A stretch of DNA of 47,557 nt from Deltaproteobacteria bacterium YD0425bin50 (GTDB lineage Bacteria; Desulfobacterota; Desulfobacteria; Desulfobacterales; YD0425bin50): the NCBI GenBank assembly GCA_002753105.1, contig PDZT01000007.1:1-47557 (forward strand). Direction: 5' to 3'. Shown piece by piece: positions 7,402-16,053 of this stretch. Both the position numbers and the translations under genes were made by a program. How positions within the stretch are numbered: the stretch's first letter is position 1; each line of letters opens with the position of its first letter. Under the pieces are notes generated by a model. The model searched no databases, was not told the origin of the DNA, and saw nothing but the letters and a program-made list of their open reading frames with translations.

Positions 7402-10053
7402 ATGATCCTAATACAGAATAATGATGTTTTTTTTAAAAAAATTAAACCATTGATAGCTGTGAGTATAGTATGTTCAGTTATTATTACTATACTGTTAAAT
7501 TACTTTATTGACACGCATGCAGACCAGATAAATTCTCGGAAAGAATCCATTTTATGGATTATTCAACTCACAAAAATCATGGGATATTGTGGAATTACTC
7601 TTGATACATGGAATGCCATTAATGCTCTATGTATTGTTTTGATTTTTTCATGTTTACTCTTCAAACTAAAAAAATCACGTTTCGATTTACCCAAAATTCA
7701 CTTGTTAACAGTCAAATCAGTTCACTCAAAAACATATCTTTTTTTCACATATCTTCCCGCAATCGGACTGTGTATTTGGTATCTATACTTAGTTGGATAT
7801 CTTCATATTGATCCGATGATCAATACATCTAACATAATGCGTTATGTATGTACTGATGCCGATGGTTACATCAAAATGATAAAATATCATATCGATACCA
7901 AGACATTTGATTTTTATTTAGCTAACCGAAATGTGGGTATAAACCATGGAACGTATTTTTATTTTCCTCAACTGCTAATTTTGCAATTGGTGAATCTGTT
8001 TTATCCAATCTATGATTACTATCTCATATATGTAAGCATTCATTTATCCCAGTTATTCATGATGCTGTTGATGTTTATGTATTTCTATCATAGTTTAAAA
8101 CAATTTGGTCTGTTTGCTGGAATTTTTGGTTTATTCTTATTAGCAACTTCGCCCCCTTTTTTTCTGGATTGGACTCTTTATACTACTGAAACAACGATTT
8201 ATATGATGTTTTTCATCATTGCGGGACTCCACCAAAGCATGCTTGCCATGCAAACATATCATCGAAACCATTTATATTGGGCTTCACTTTATGCAGGTCT
8301 TGCCTTTGGATCAAAATATGGTGGTGTATTTTTTGGACCAATCTTTTTTTTAGCCGCATTCATTGTCGTTTGGCATGAAAATAATCAAATTATATCCAAA
8401 GCCTTATTCATTCAGTATGTACTTCTTCTGATAGGAATGGGAATGGTATTTTTCTGTATTTATGCCGCTACCAACCCAATGCTCGTTCTTCATCCTTCTA
8501 TTTCGCTTCCAGCTCTGAAATGGGCGCTATCCCCCGGCAATACATTGGGGTTTACCAAAGGAATTTTTGCATTTTTAAACATCCATGACCCGGCTACTGT
8601 TCTAGGATTTTTACTAAATCAATATGATAAATTTGGAGGGGAATTTTATGAATTGTATGGGAAAAAATTTCTTATATTAGGTTTAGCTGCATACATTTTT
8701 GAATTTTTCGTTTATGTATATCGTCTAATCTATAAAAAAGACCGCTTACAACAAGGCATTGAAGTGCACTTAATATGGGCAGCAGTATATGTTATCGTTG
8801 TATCGCGATATCCCATAGCAGGATCTCGCTTTGCATTTCCGGCAGTTCTTTCATTGTGTTTTCTGTCTGCTATTTTTGTTCAACGGTCGATTAGGGTAGT
8901 TACGACTTTATTTTTACATGATTTCTATGTATTGGATATGCAAAGGTTTAATTTTAAAAAATATTTCATAATGCTTGACTTTGGATTACCAAACCACACA
9001 AAAGATATATCCTTTAGGTTTAAGTATTTATGGAACACAGAAAAGATTTCATTGAATGCCCTTCTGTTATTATTAGGGGTTTGCTGTTGGTTCATGACTG
9101 AACAATCTTCTTGGCTAATTAACATCCGCAATAGATTTACTCCTGAATTTTATACTTATGTAAAATATGGGATCAAGCAAGATATACAGAATTATTTTAT
9201 GGTTAAGGCAGCCGATTATGTTAAGAATTCATTTTGCGTAGGAGCACGGATTACCAGTTATTCTCCGGGATATGCCTTTATAGAAGATTTTATGTTAAGA
9301 CGCGTTTATACCACCCAGCCAGAGGATATGAACTCTCTAGTACAAAAAGGCAATATTGATGTTGTTGTGCTGCACAAATCCGTTAACAGTTTTACCAAGA
9401 ATAGTATTGATTTATTGACACAGAATCACATTGGATTAAAATTATACCAAAGGATAGATACGGATACCTATATTTTTGCAAGGAAAGAACTAGAAAGGCA
9501 TCATCGAGGCAATATCAAAGAAAAAATAGCGATGTTGAATCGTTATTGTCAATTTACTGAAAACGATATTATCCAACGCATAAAAACATATCAGGTATTT
9601 ACCAAGATTGGACAGGATAATTTTTCGCTATTTAATTTAAACCCAATTCAGGTTGGGGGACATATTCAAGATGCAATTATAGGAGAAGTGGTAGATATTT
9701 TAGAAATCGTCCCTCGTCATTATCAGATTTTAGTATTTAAAAATAGTGGATTACCTAGAATTATTTTTGATCCTCATTCGGGTAGTATAATTGGATATTA
9801 TAAAGTATTTTATGAAGGTATTCATCACATGAATCCAAAACAAATCTTACAAAGATATGTTCAATTTGTTCGAGACCCAGATTATTCAAATGAATTCATA
9901 GCGTTTACATTTATTTTTCGTCAGTATCTTTGGAAAGATAACAATAGAGCAGTATATATGTTTGAAAGACAAACGTGGGGAAGCGATTTCATGATTTATT
10001 ATGGAGATAAGACTTATTTACAGGAATGTGTTGAATTAGATCAAAGGCTATAG
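7402..10053 (+). CDS. Large GT-C-like membrane glycosyltransferase with soluble C-terminal extension
   Basis: An 883-residue polytopic protein with roughly a dozen membrane helices between residues 15 and 580. It shows GT-C/GT39 features: an acidic first-loop motif (TDADGY, D152/D154), an ERF-like acidic site (TTETTIY, E263) and the AGLAFGSKYGG segment (299-308) typical of PMT/ArnT-type enzymes. Such enzymes transfer a sugar from a polyprenyl-phosphate donor at the outer face of the inner membrane. The last ~290 residues (from about 595) have no obvious membrane helices and include a strand-rich part (about 735-860) that I do not recognise; this makes the protein longer than typical GT39 members. 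ATG 7402 lacks a clear ribosome binding site. The next gene starts four bases after the stop with an AGGAGA site overlapping it. Confidence 0.72.
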   Translation: MILIQNNDVFFKKIKPLIAVSIVCSVIITILLNYFIDTHADQINSRKESILWIIQLTKIMGYCGITLDTWNAINALCIVLIFSCLLFKLKKSRFDLPKIHLLTVKSVHSKTYLFFTYLPAIGLCIWYLYLVGYLHIDPMINTSNIMRYVCTDADGYIKMIKYHIDTKTFDFYLANRNVGINHGTYFYFPQLLILQLVNLFYPIYDYYLIYVSIHLSQLFMMLLMFMYFYHSLKQFGLFAGIFGLFLLATSPPFFLDWTLYTTETTIYMMFFIIAGLHQSMLAMQTYHRNHLYWASLYAGLAFGSKYGGVFFGPIFFLAAFIVVWHENNQIISKALFIQYVLLLIGMGMVFFCIYAATNPMLVLHPSISLPALKWALSPGNTLGFTKGIFAFLNIHDPATVLGFLLNQYDKFGGEFYELYGKKFLILGLAAYIFEFFVYVYRLIYKKDRLQQGIEVHLIWAAVYVIVVSRYPIAGSRFAFPAVLSLCFLSAIFVQRSIRVVTTLFLHDFYVLDMQRFNFKKYFIMLDFGLPNHTKDISFRFKYLWNTEKISLNALLLLLGVCCWFMTEQSSWLINIRNRFTPEFYTYVKYGIKQDIQNYFMVKAADYVKNSFCVGARITSYSPGYAFIEDFMLRRVYTTQPEDMNSLVQKGNIDVVVLHKSVNSFTKNSIDLLTQNHIGLKLYQRIDTDTYIFARKELERHHRGNIKEKIAMLNRYCQFTENDIIQRIKTYQVFTKIGQDNFSLFNLNPIQVGGHIQDAIIGEVVDILEIVPRHYQILVFKNSGLPRIIFDPHSGSIIGYYKVFYEGIHHMNPKQILQRYVQFVRDPDYSNEFIAFTFIFRQYLWKDNNRAVYMFERQTWGSDFMIYYGDKTYLQECVELDQRL

Positions 10054-10057
10054 GAGA

Positions 10058-10906
10058 ATGAAGCGAGGAGTCGATCAAATTGGAGTGTATTCATTAACTG
10101 AAAAGACCATTTCAGATTTTGGTGACCAATGGTCAAAATATACAGATAATCAAGGCTGGTATGGTTCTATAGACTTATTTAAGGATATGGTGAATCCTAT
10201 ACTTGATCTGGATACCATCAATGGCAGTTGCGTTATTGACATCGGCAGCGGGACAGGAAGAATCGTAGGAATGTTATTAGACGCTGGTGTTCATCATGTC
10301 TATGCAGTTGAACCATCTCATGAGGCATTTAGAATATTAACCATGAATATTAAAGCGATGAACCGAGGTGAGCACGTCACTCCTATTCATGCAACAGGTG
10401 ATCGGTTTGAACTTAATGAACAAGTCGATTGCGCATTTTCTATTGGTGTTCTACATCATATACCTGATCCTATAGCCGTAGTACAACATGTTTATGATGC
10501 CTTAAAACCCGGTGGATTTTTTTTTATCTGGTTATACGCTTATGAAGGGAATACAACGTATGTTAAGTTTCTTGAGCCTATTCGTAGAATTACGACAAAA
10601 TTGCCGCATCGATTTCTGACTTGGCTTGCAGAATTGTTTTATTACGCTCTGAGTTGCTATAAAATTGTTTGTGAATTTGTAACGTTGCCGCTATGCTCTT
10701 ACATCAAGAACGTACTATGGCCGATGTCGCCTGCGAAGAGACGGTTGGTCATATATGATCAGTTAAATCCAAGTTTTTCGAAATATTATACAAAGGAAGA
10801 AGCAGTTAATCTGTTAGAATGCGTGGGATTTACGAATATCCGTATTCATCATCGACATGGATATAGTTGGAGCGTGATCGGATATAAACCGAATTCGAAT
10901 TGTTGA
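10058..10906 (+). CDS. Class I SAM-dependent methyltransferase
   Basis: A 282-residue protein. Motif I is DIGSGTG (residues 61-67), followed by VYAVEPS (acidic end of strand 2) and the FSIGVLHHIPDP motif of Methyltransf_11/UbiE-like enzymes, then a LKPGGFFFIW strand. It transfers a methyl group from S-adenosylmethionine to an unknown acceptor, presumably a sugar or lipid intermediate given the neighbours. Residues around 185-225 are hydrophobic and aromatic and may form a lid or a membrane-facing surface. The ribosome binding site AGGAGA overlaps the stop of the GT-C-like gene, which points to coupled translation of the two. Confidence 0.85.
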   Translation: MKRGVDQIGVYSLTEKTISDFGDQWSKYTDNQGWYGSIDLFKDMVNPILDLDTINGSCVIDIGSGTGRIVGMLLDAGVHHVYAVEPSHEAFRILTMNIKAMNRGEHVTPIHATGDRFELNEQVDCAFSIGVLHHIPDPIAVVQHVYDALKPGGFFFIWLYAYEGNTTYVKFLEPIRRITTKLPHRFLTWLAELFYYALSCYKIVCEFVTLPLCSYIKNVLWPMSPAKRRLVIYDQLNPSFSKYYTKEEAVNLLECVGFTNIRIHHRHGYSWSVIGYKPNSNC

Positions 10907-10925
10907 ACGTTGAAGGGAGAATCAA

Positions 10926-11996
10926 TTGAAAGATCAGTATCGCATTGATAGCCATAAATTGATGTATCATATTGAACGTGTGCATGAATGGCTGCAAGGA
11001 AAAACCATTTATCCTATTTACATGGAAATAAGCCCATCTGGCGCCTGTAATCATCGATGTATATTTTGCGGTTTGGATTTTATGAAATATCAGCCCCGGT
11101 ATCTTGATTGGGATATTCTTAAACAAAGACTTAACGAATTGGGCGCGCTTGGGTTAAAAAGCATCATGTACGGCGGAGAAGGCGAGCCATTGCTTCATAA
11201 AAAAATCGCAGAAATCATACAGCATGCAAAACACTGCGGGATCGATAATGCGATTACCACCAATGGCGTTTTATTCAAGGAAAGTCTTGCTGAACAAATT
11301 CTTCCTTATACAGAATGGGTGAAAATCAGCATCAATGCAGGAACCCCAGAAACATATGCCAAAATTCATGGAACGAATCCCGAAGATTTTCAACGTGTAA
11401 TGGATAACTTGTCAAAAGCTTCCAACCTTCGTAAATCTTTAGCAATTTCTTGCGTACTTGGAATGCAGATGATTTTGCTTCCAGAAAATAAGCATGAAGC
11501 CTTCAGTCTAGCCCAGTTAGCTCGAGAAATCGGGATGGATTACTTTGTTGTAAAACCCTATTCACAACATCTGATGAGTAATACGGAAATTTATAAACAT
11601 ATGATTTACGATATGGATATTCCTTTTATTGAAGAACTAGAATCATTAACAACAGATTCATTTAGTGTTATCTTACGGTTGAGCACCATTGAAAAATGGA
11701 ACCAAAAAATACGTACCTATACGAATTGTCAAGCTCTCCCGTTTTGGAGTTATATGGATGCCGGAGGAAATATTTGGGGATGCAGTTGTTATTTAGGTGA
11801 TGATCGCTTTTTATACGGCAATATTTATACAACACCGTTTAAGGATATATGGGAAGGGCAAAAACGTCAGGAATCACTTGATTTTGTTCAAAACCATTTA
11901 AACACTAAAGTATGTCGGGTAAATTGTCGAATGGATGAAATAAACAGATACTTATGGGAACTGAAATCCCCGCCGGCGCATGTAAATTTTATATAG
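10926..11996 (+). CDS. Radical SAM/SPASM protein with C-terminal PPxHxNFI motif
   Basis: A 356-residue radical SAM protein starting at TTG 10926, supported by AGGGAGA seven bases upstream. The motif CNHRCIFC provides C41, C45 and C48, followed by YGGEGEPLLH. The C-terminal Cys set (NCQALPFW, GNIWGCSCY, CRVNC) is SPASM-like and should ligate auxiliary Fe-S clusters. The protein ends in PPAHVNFI. A second radical SAM protein in this window (14896-15999) shares the same plan: an N-terminal H..RV..WLQG segment ahead of the Cys motif and a PPMHINFI terminus. The two therefore form a specific subfamily. The substrate is unknown; context suggests a nucleotide- or lipid-linked sugar. The E1 alpha gene follows directly. 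Confidence 0.86.
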   Translation: MKDQYRIDSHKLMYHIERVHEWLQGKTIYPIYMEISPSGACNHRCIFCGLDFMKYQPRYLDWDILKQRLNELGALGLKSIMYGGEGEPLLHKKIAEIIQHAKHCGIDNAITTNGVLFKESLAEQILPYTEWVKISINAGTPETYAKIHGTNPEDFQRVMDNLSKASNLRKSLAISCVLGMQMILLPENKHEAFSLAQLAREIGMDYFVVKPYSQHLMSNTEIYKHMIYDMDIPFIEELESLTTDSFSVILRLSTIEKWNQKIRTYTNCQALPFWSYMDAGGNIWGCSCYLGDDRFLYGNIYTTPFKDIWEGQKRQESLDFVQNHLNTKVCRVNCRMDEINRYLWELKSPPAHVNFI

Positions 11997-12034
11997 AGAG
12001 TAGAGTAATAAACCCAAAAGAAGATGATAAGGTT

Positions 12035-13030
12035 ATGGGAAGAAGAGCAAAGAACTTATCAGATGAAAATTTAATTGATCTTTACCGCACAATGATAAAA
12101 ATTCGTTTGTTTGAGGAGAAGATCATAGATGTATATTCAGCTCAGGATATGAGAACCCCAGTGCATCTCTATATTGGGCAAGAAGCAATTGCCGCAGGAG
12201 TATGTTTACATTTAGGACCTAAAGATTATATCACCACGAATCATCGCAGTCATGGTCACTGTCTTGCTAAAGGGATGGATCCAAAAGTCTTGTTTGCTGA
12301 ATTATATGGTAAAAGAACAGGATGTTGTCGTGGTAAAGGCGGCTCTATGCACCCGGCATCTGTTGAACATGGAATTTTAGGGACATCTGCAATTGTTGGC
12401 GGTGGAATAGCATTGGCTGTTGGTAATGCTCTCGCCGCCAATATGAGGCGGGAAAAACGCGTCACTGTAGCCTTCTTTGGAGATGGCGCTACTGAAGAGG
12501 GAATTTTTTTTGAATGTTTAAATTTTGCATCCCTGAAACGTTTACCCGTTGTATTTATTTGTGAAAATAATTTATATGCAACCAATTCTCCCATTACAAA
12601 CCGTCAACCCAATTCTTATCTTTGGACACGAGGCGGTATTTATGACATTGAAGGCTACTTTATTTATGACAATGATGTTCTGGGTATATGCCAGAAAGCA
12701 CGCGAAGCCATCAATAAAGCTCGATCGGGCTTTGGCCCATCATTACTTGAATGCCGAACTTATCGTTGGAAGGGACATGTTGGACCTGAAGAAGATCATG
12801 AAAAAGGTGCAAGGCCTAAATCCGAGCTTGATTTATGGAAAAATCGTTGTCCAATAAAATGTTTTCGCAACTATTTAATATATAGTCGAAAGATAAGAGC
12901 AAGTCTGCTAAACGAGATAGAAAATACGATGCGTCATTCAATTGATGAAGCGTGGCAAATTGGGAAAAATGAACCATATCCAGATCAAGATGAGCTTTAT
13001 CAGAATGTCTATTTTCAAAAAACAACATAA
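12035..13030 (+). CDS. Thiamine-diphosphate 2-oxoacid/acetoin dehydrogenase E1 alpha-like subunit
   Basis: A 331-residue E1 alpha protein. It has HRSHG (about 70-74), the GRG-like RGKGGSMH segment, and the ThDP motif GDGATEEG at 149-156 ending in ENN (177-179), with a phosphorylation-loop-type RTYRWKGH near 254. With E1 beta it normally decarboxylates a 2-oxoacid such as pyruvate (or cleaves acetoin) and passes the acyl group to an E2 lipoyl protein. No E2, E3 or lipoyl domain lies nearby, so here it may instead transfer a two-carbon unit or make an acyl or keto group for a sugar; this is inference. A frame open to ATG 11954 would overlap the previous gene by 43 bases. ATG 12035 with AAGG just upstream gives the usual family length and is preferred. 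Confidence 0.85.
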   Translation: MGRRAKNLSDENLIDLYRTMIKIRLFEEKIIDVYSAQDMRTPVHLYIGQEAIAAGVCLHLGPKDYITTNHRSHGHCLAKGMDPKVLFAELYGKRTGCCRGKGGSMHPASVEHGILGTSAIVGGGIALAVGNALAANMRREKRVTVAFFGDGATEEGIFFECLNFASLKRLPVVFICENNLYATNSPITNRQPNSYLWTRGGIYDIEGYFIYDNDVLGICQKAREAINKARSGFGPSLLECRTYRWKGHVGPEEDHEKGARPKSELDLWKNRCPIKCFRNYLIYSRKIRASLLNEIENTMRHSIDEAWQIGKNEPYPDQDELYQNVYFQKTT

Positions 13031-13053
13031 ACAAGTGCCAAAGAAGTCAACTT

Positions 13054-14085
13054 ATGCCATGGACAAAAGTTTTTATTGAAAAGGATGAAACTAATATTCT
13101 TCAGTCTGAAGGTCTGCGGGTGCTTTCTTTTCGTAATGCGTTAAAAGAGGCTCAAGCCCAGATATTAACGAAATACCCTGAAGCATTTTTAATGGGGGAA
13201 GGCGTAGATGATGTGGGTGGAATTTTTGGTACAACCTTAGGACTTGTTGATCAGTTTGGAAAAGAACGGGTTATGGATATTCCTCTTGCTGAAAATGGAA
13301 TGACTGGGATTGCAATTGGAGCTGCTGCTGCTGGAATGAAGCCGATTTTTATTCATCAGCGATCTGATTTTTTGCCCATGTGTTTTGATCAGATTGTAAA
13401 TCATGCAGCCAAATTACATTATATGACAGGCGGGCAAGTTCATGTTCCATTAGTTATTCGCAATATTATTGGAAGGGGCTTTGGGTCGGCTGCCCAGCAT
13501 AGTCAGGGGCTTCACGGCATTTTTTTGCATATTCCGGGAATAAAAATTATCATGCCCAGCACTCCATATGATGTTAAAGGCCTGTTAATTGCTGCTATTG
13601 AAGACGAAAATCCTATTCTTTTTGTGGAGCATCGCTGGATATATGATTACATGGGATTTGTGCCGGAAGAGATGTATTCAATACCCATAGGACAAGGAAT
13701 CATCCGAAGGAACGGCAAAGATATAACGATTGTTGCGTTATCTCATATGGTTTATGAATCTATGAAAGCCGCAATTCTTCTTGAAAAAGAGGGAATTGAT
13801 GTTGAAGTGATTGATCCTAGAACCGTAAAACCTATGGATGAGGAATTGATTTTTCAATCTGTATCCAAAACAGGCCGGTTAATCGTAGCTGACGTTGCGT
13901 GTAAAACCGGCGGCATTGGCGCTGAAGTTATCTGTAAAATGATAGAGCGGAATATAAATCTGTTTAAGGTGCCTCCAGTTCGAATTAATTTTCCGGACAC
14001 GCCTACGCCAAGCAGCCCTGTACTTGAAGATGCATATTATCCAACCGTAAGCCATCTTGTACGTGCTGTTAAATCAATGGTATAA
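13054..14085 (+). CDS. Thiamine-diphosphate 2-oxoacid/acetoin dehydrogenase E1 beta-like subunit
   Basis: A 343-residue protein with the full E1 beta (transketolase Pyr plus C-terminal) layout. It has RNALKEAQ at the front and GEGVDDVGG, then DIPLAENGMTGIAIGAAAAG containing the catalytic Glu that activates ThDP. FDQIVNHAAK, the GSAAQHSQ loop and a C-terminal domain with VEVIDPRTVKPMD follow. It forms the alpha2beta2 E1 with the upstream subunit, 23 bases away. It begins with about 20 extra residues ahead of the conserved core. No dedicated ribosome binding site was obvious. Pairing with radical SAM, GT2 and sugar genes rather than with E2/E3 is unusual and suggests a biosynthetic rather than catabolic role. 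Confidence 0.86.
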   Translation: MPWTKVFIEKDETNILQSEGLRVLSFRNALKEAQAQILTKYPEAFLMGEGVDDVGGIFGTTLGLVDQFGKERVMDIPLAENGMTGIAIGAAAAGMKPIFIHQRSDFLPMCFDQIVNHAAKLHYMTGGQVHVPLVIRNIIGRGFGSAAQHSQGLHGIFLHIPGIKIIMPSTPYDVKGLLIAAIEDENPILFVEHRWIYDYMGFVPEEMYSIPIGQGIIRRNGKDITIVALSHMVYESMKAAILLEKEGIDVEVIDPRTVKPMDEELIFQSVSKTGRLIVADVACKTGGIGAEVICKMIERNINLFKVPPVRINFPDTPTPSSPVLEDAYYPTVSHLVRAVKSMV

Positions 14086-14103
14086 AATATACAGGAGAAT
14101 ATT

Positions 14104-14880
14104 ATGGAAAACCGAGATGTTGCTGTAATTATGCCTGCACTGAATGAAGAAGATAATATTGAGAATGCTATACAAGATGTACTTTCAGCATTTAACACAT
14201 TGAATATTAATGGTGAGCTGATCGTAATTAACGATGGGAGCACTGATCATACAAAAGAGATCGTTGAAGAAAAAATGAAATCTGAATCTTTAATCAGGCT
14301 AATTAATCATGAAAAACCCAAAGGGATTGGAAATGCCTTTTGGACAGGTGTTGATGCATCACCTGCAAAAGCGGTGTGTATGTTACCCGGTGATAATGAA
14401 AATGAAGCTATGGAAATTTTACGATACTACCCGCTGTTGGACCATGTGGATATTGTTGTTCCGTTCATTTTTAACCGGCAGGTTCGCCCATTCTTTAGAA
14501 ATATTCTTTCGTTAATTTATCGGTTGATTATTAATACGACATTTCTTGTCAATTTTAATTATACAAACGGAACAGTATTTTACCGCCGTTCTCTCCTTAA
14601 AGAATTATCATTTCGCAGTTCTGGCTTTTTTTATCAAACAGATATTCTGGTTCGTCTTGTCAAAAAAGGATACATTTTTGCTGAAGTGCCTTATCGTTTA
14701 AGAACACGGGAAAAAGGAAAATCCAAAGCGATTTCATTTCCATCTCTGTACAATGTCATGAAAGGATATTTTCATCTTGTCAAAGATATTTATTATAATG
14801 GAAGCAACAGTAAAAATACAATATTTATTATGGATTCACAGACTGCTATACGATCAAATAGACCCTCAACAAATTTATGA
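14104..14880 (+). CDS. DPM1-like family 2 glycosyltransferase
   Basis: A 258-residue GT-A fold enzyme. It shows VIMPALNEEDNI at 9-20, the nucleotide-binding VINDGSTDHT, and PGDNEN as the DxD-like metal site, followed by the YTNGTVFYRR and YQTDILVRL segments. It resembles dolichol/polyprenyl-phosphate sugar synthases, which move a sugar from a nucleotide donor to polyprenyl phosphate at the cytosolic face. No C-terminal membrane pair is visible; a short hydrophobic segment near 135-150 (LSLIYRLIINTTFLV) could attach it to the membrane. ATG 14104 has AGGAG upstream. It could supply lipid-linked sugars to the GT-C-like proteins encoded here. Confidence 0.85.
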   Translation: MENRDVAVIMPALNEEDNIENAIQDVLSAFNTLNINGELIVINDGSTDHTKEIVEEKMKSESLIRLINHEKPKGIGNAFWTGVDASPAKAVCMLPGDNENEAMEILRYYPLLDHVDIVVPFIFNRQVRPFFRNILSLIYRLIINTTFLVNFNYTNGTVFYRRSLLKELSFRSSGFFYQTDILVRLVKKGYIFAEVPYRLRTREKGKSKAISFPSLYNVMKGYFHLVKDIYYNGSNSKNTIFIMDSQTAIRSNRPSTNL

Positions 14881-14895
14881 TCATAGAATAAGACT

Positions 14896-15999
14896 ATGAA
14901 CGGTTTAATTTTGGATGGAACAAAGCTGGCGTGGCATAAAGACCGAGTTGATGCATGGCTTCAAGGTGATAGGATTGCGCCGGTTACGATTGATTGTGCT
15001 TTAACCCGGCGCTGTACTTATCGGTGTGTGTATTGTTATGGACAGCTTCAGGAAAATGATGAAAAACGGATGACTCAAGACGTGATATTTCGTTTTTTAG
15101 ATGATGCGGCTGAAATGGGTGTAAAAGCAATTAGTTTTGTTAGTGATGGAGAAAGTACATGTAATCCTCATGTATATGATGCCATTCTTAGAGGCAAGTC
15201 TAATGGCTTGGATATGGCTCTTGGAACGAATGGGTATTTGCTTAAAGCTGAACGGTTAGAAGAAATTCTTTCAGCATTAACTTATTTGCGGTTTAATATT
15301 TCTGCTGCAACTCCTGAACGGTATGCTGAAATCATGGGGGTAAAAAAAGAATGCTACTATAGAGTGCTTGATATTATCCGGAGATGTGTTGACATCAAAA
15401 AAAATAAACAGTTTGATGTAACCCTAGGGCTTCAGATGGTTTTAATGCCTGAATTTGCAGATCAAATTATGCCACTTGCGATGCTTGGAAAAAAGCTGGG
15501 AGTTGACTATCTGGTGATTAAGCATTGCAGTGATAATGAAGAGAGAAGGCTTGGTGTTGTTTATGATAAATATTTTGAACTGGTTGATCTGTTTAAACAA
15601 GCTGAAGCTGTCTCTACTGAAACGTATCAAGTCAGCGTGAAATGGTCTAAACTTCTCAGCGGCGGAAAACGGGATTATTCAAGATGTTATGGGCCGCCAT
15701 TCATTATTCAGTTATCAGGCTCGGGCTTGGTTGCTCCATGTGGAATGCTGTTTAATGATAAGTATAAAAAATATCATATTGGAAATATCGCTGATACTTC
15801 TTTTAAAGAACTATGGAAAAGCCAACGATATTGGGATGTTATCAATTTGATTGCATCTTCGCAATTTAATGCCAAGACCATGTGCGGGTCTTTATGTTTA
15901 CAGCACAAAGTGAACGAAGTTTTATGGCGGATTAAAGAAAAAGGATGTGAATTGGATGGTACTTCAGGTCAACCACCGATGCATATCAACTTTATATAG
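14896..15999 (+). CDS. Radical SAM/SPASM protein with C-terminal PPxHxNFI motif (second copy)
   Basis: A 367-residue radical SAM enzyme with C40, C44 and C47 in RRCTYRCVYCYG. The usual GGE motif is replaced by SDGEST. The C-terminal SPASM-like Cys set is RCYGPPF, LVAPCGM and MCGSLC. The end reads PPMHINFI, matching the PPAHVNFI end of the protein at 10926-11996, and the N-terminal KDRV.AWLQGD matches ERV.EWLQGK. The two are therefore paralogues that have diverged, not a recent duplication. The start at ATG 14896 has no strong ribosome binding site. It is separated by 54 bases from a cobalamin-type radical SAM gene. The substrate is unknown. Confidence 0.86.
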   Translation: MNGLILDGTKLAWHKDRVDAWLQGDRIAPVTIDCALTRRCTYRCVYCYGQLQENDEKRMTQDVIFRFLDDAAEMGVKAISFVSDGESTCNPHVYDAILRGKSNGLDMALGTNGYLLKAERLEEILSALTYLRFNISAATPERYAEIMGVKKECYYRVLDIIRRCVDIKKNKQFDVTLGLQMVLMPEFADQIMPLAMLGKKLGVDYLVIKHCSDNEERRLGVVYDKYFELVDLFKQAEAVSTETYQVSVKWSKLLSGGKRDYSRCYGPPFIIQLSGSGLVAPCGMLFNDKYKKYHIGNIADTSFKELWKSQRYWDVINLIASSQFNAKTMCGSLCLQHKVNEVLWRIKEKGCELDGTSGQPPMHINFI

Positions 16000-16053
16000 T
16001 AGTATATCCTTTTCAATATAACAAAGTAAAACATTTCAGGTCGTGACTATCTT

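Noticed and set aside
11954..12034. Earlier ATG for E1 alpha that would overlap the preceding radical SAM gene
   Set aside because: The extra 27 residues read another frame of the upstream PPAHVNFI end and are not like E1 alpha; ATG 12035 gives family length.
12256..12594. Antisense frame of 112 codons opposite the E1 alpha gene
   Set aside because: Lies fully opposite a well-supported conserved gene and resembles no family.
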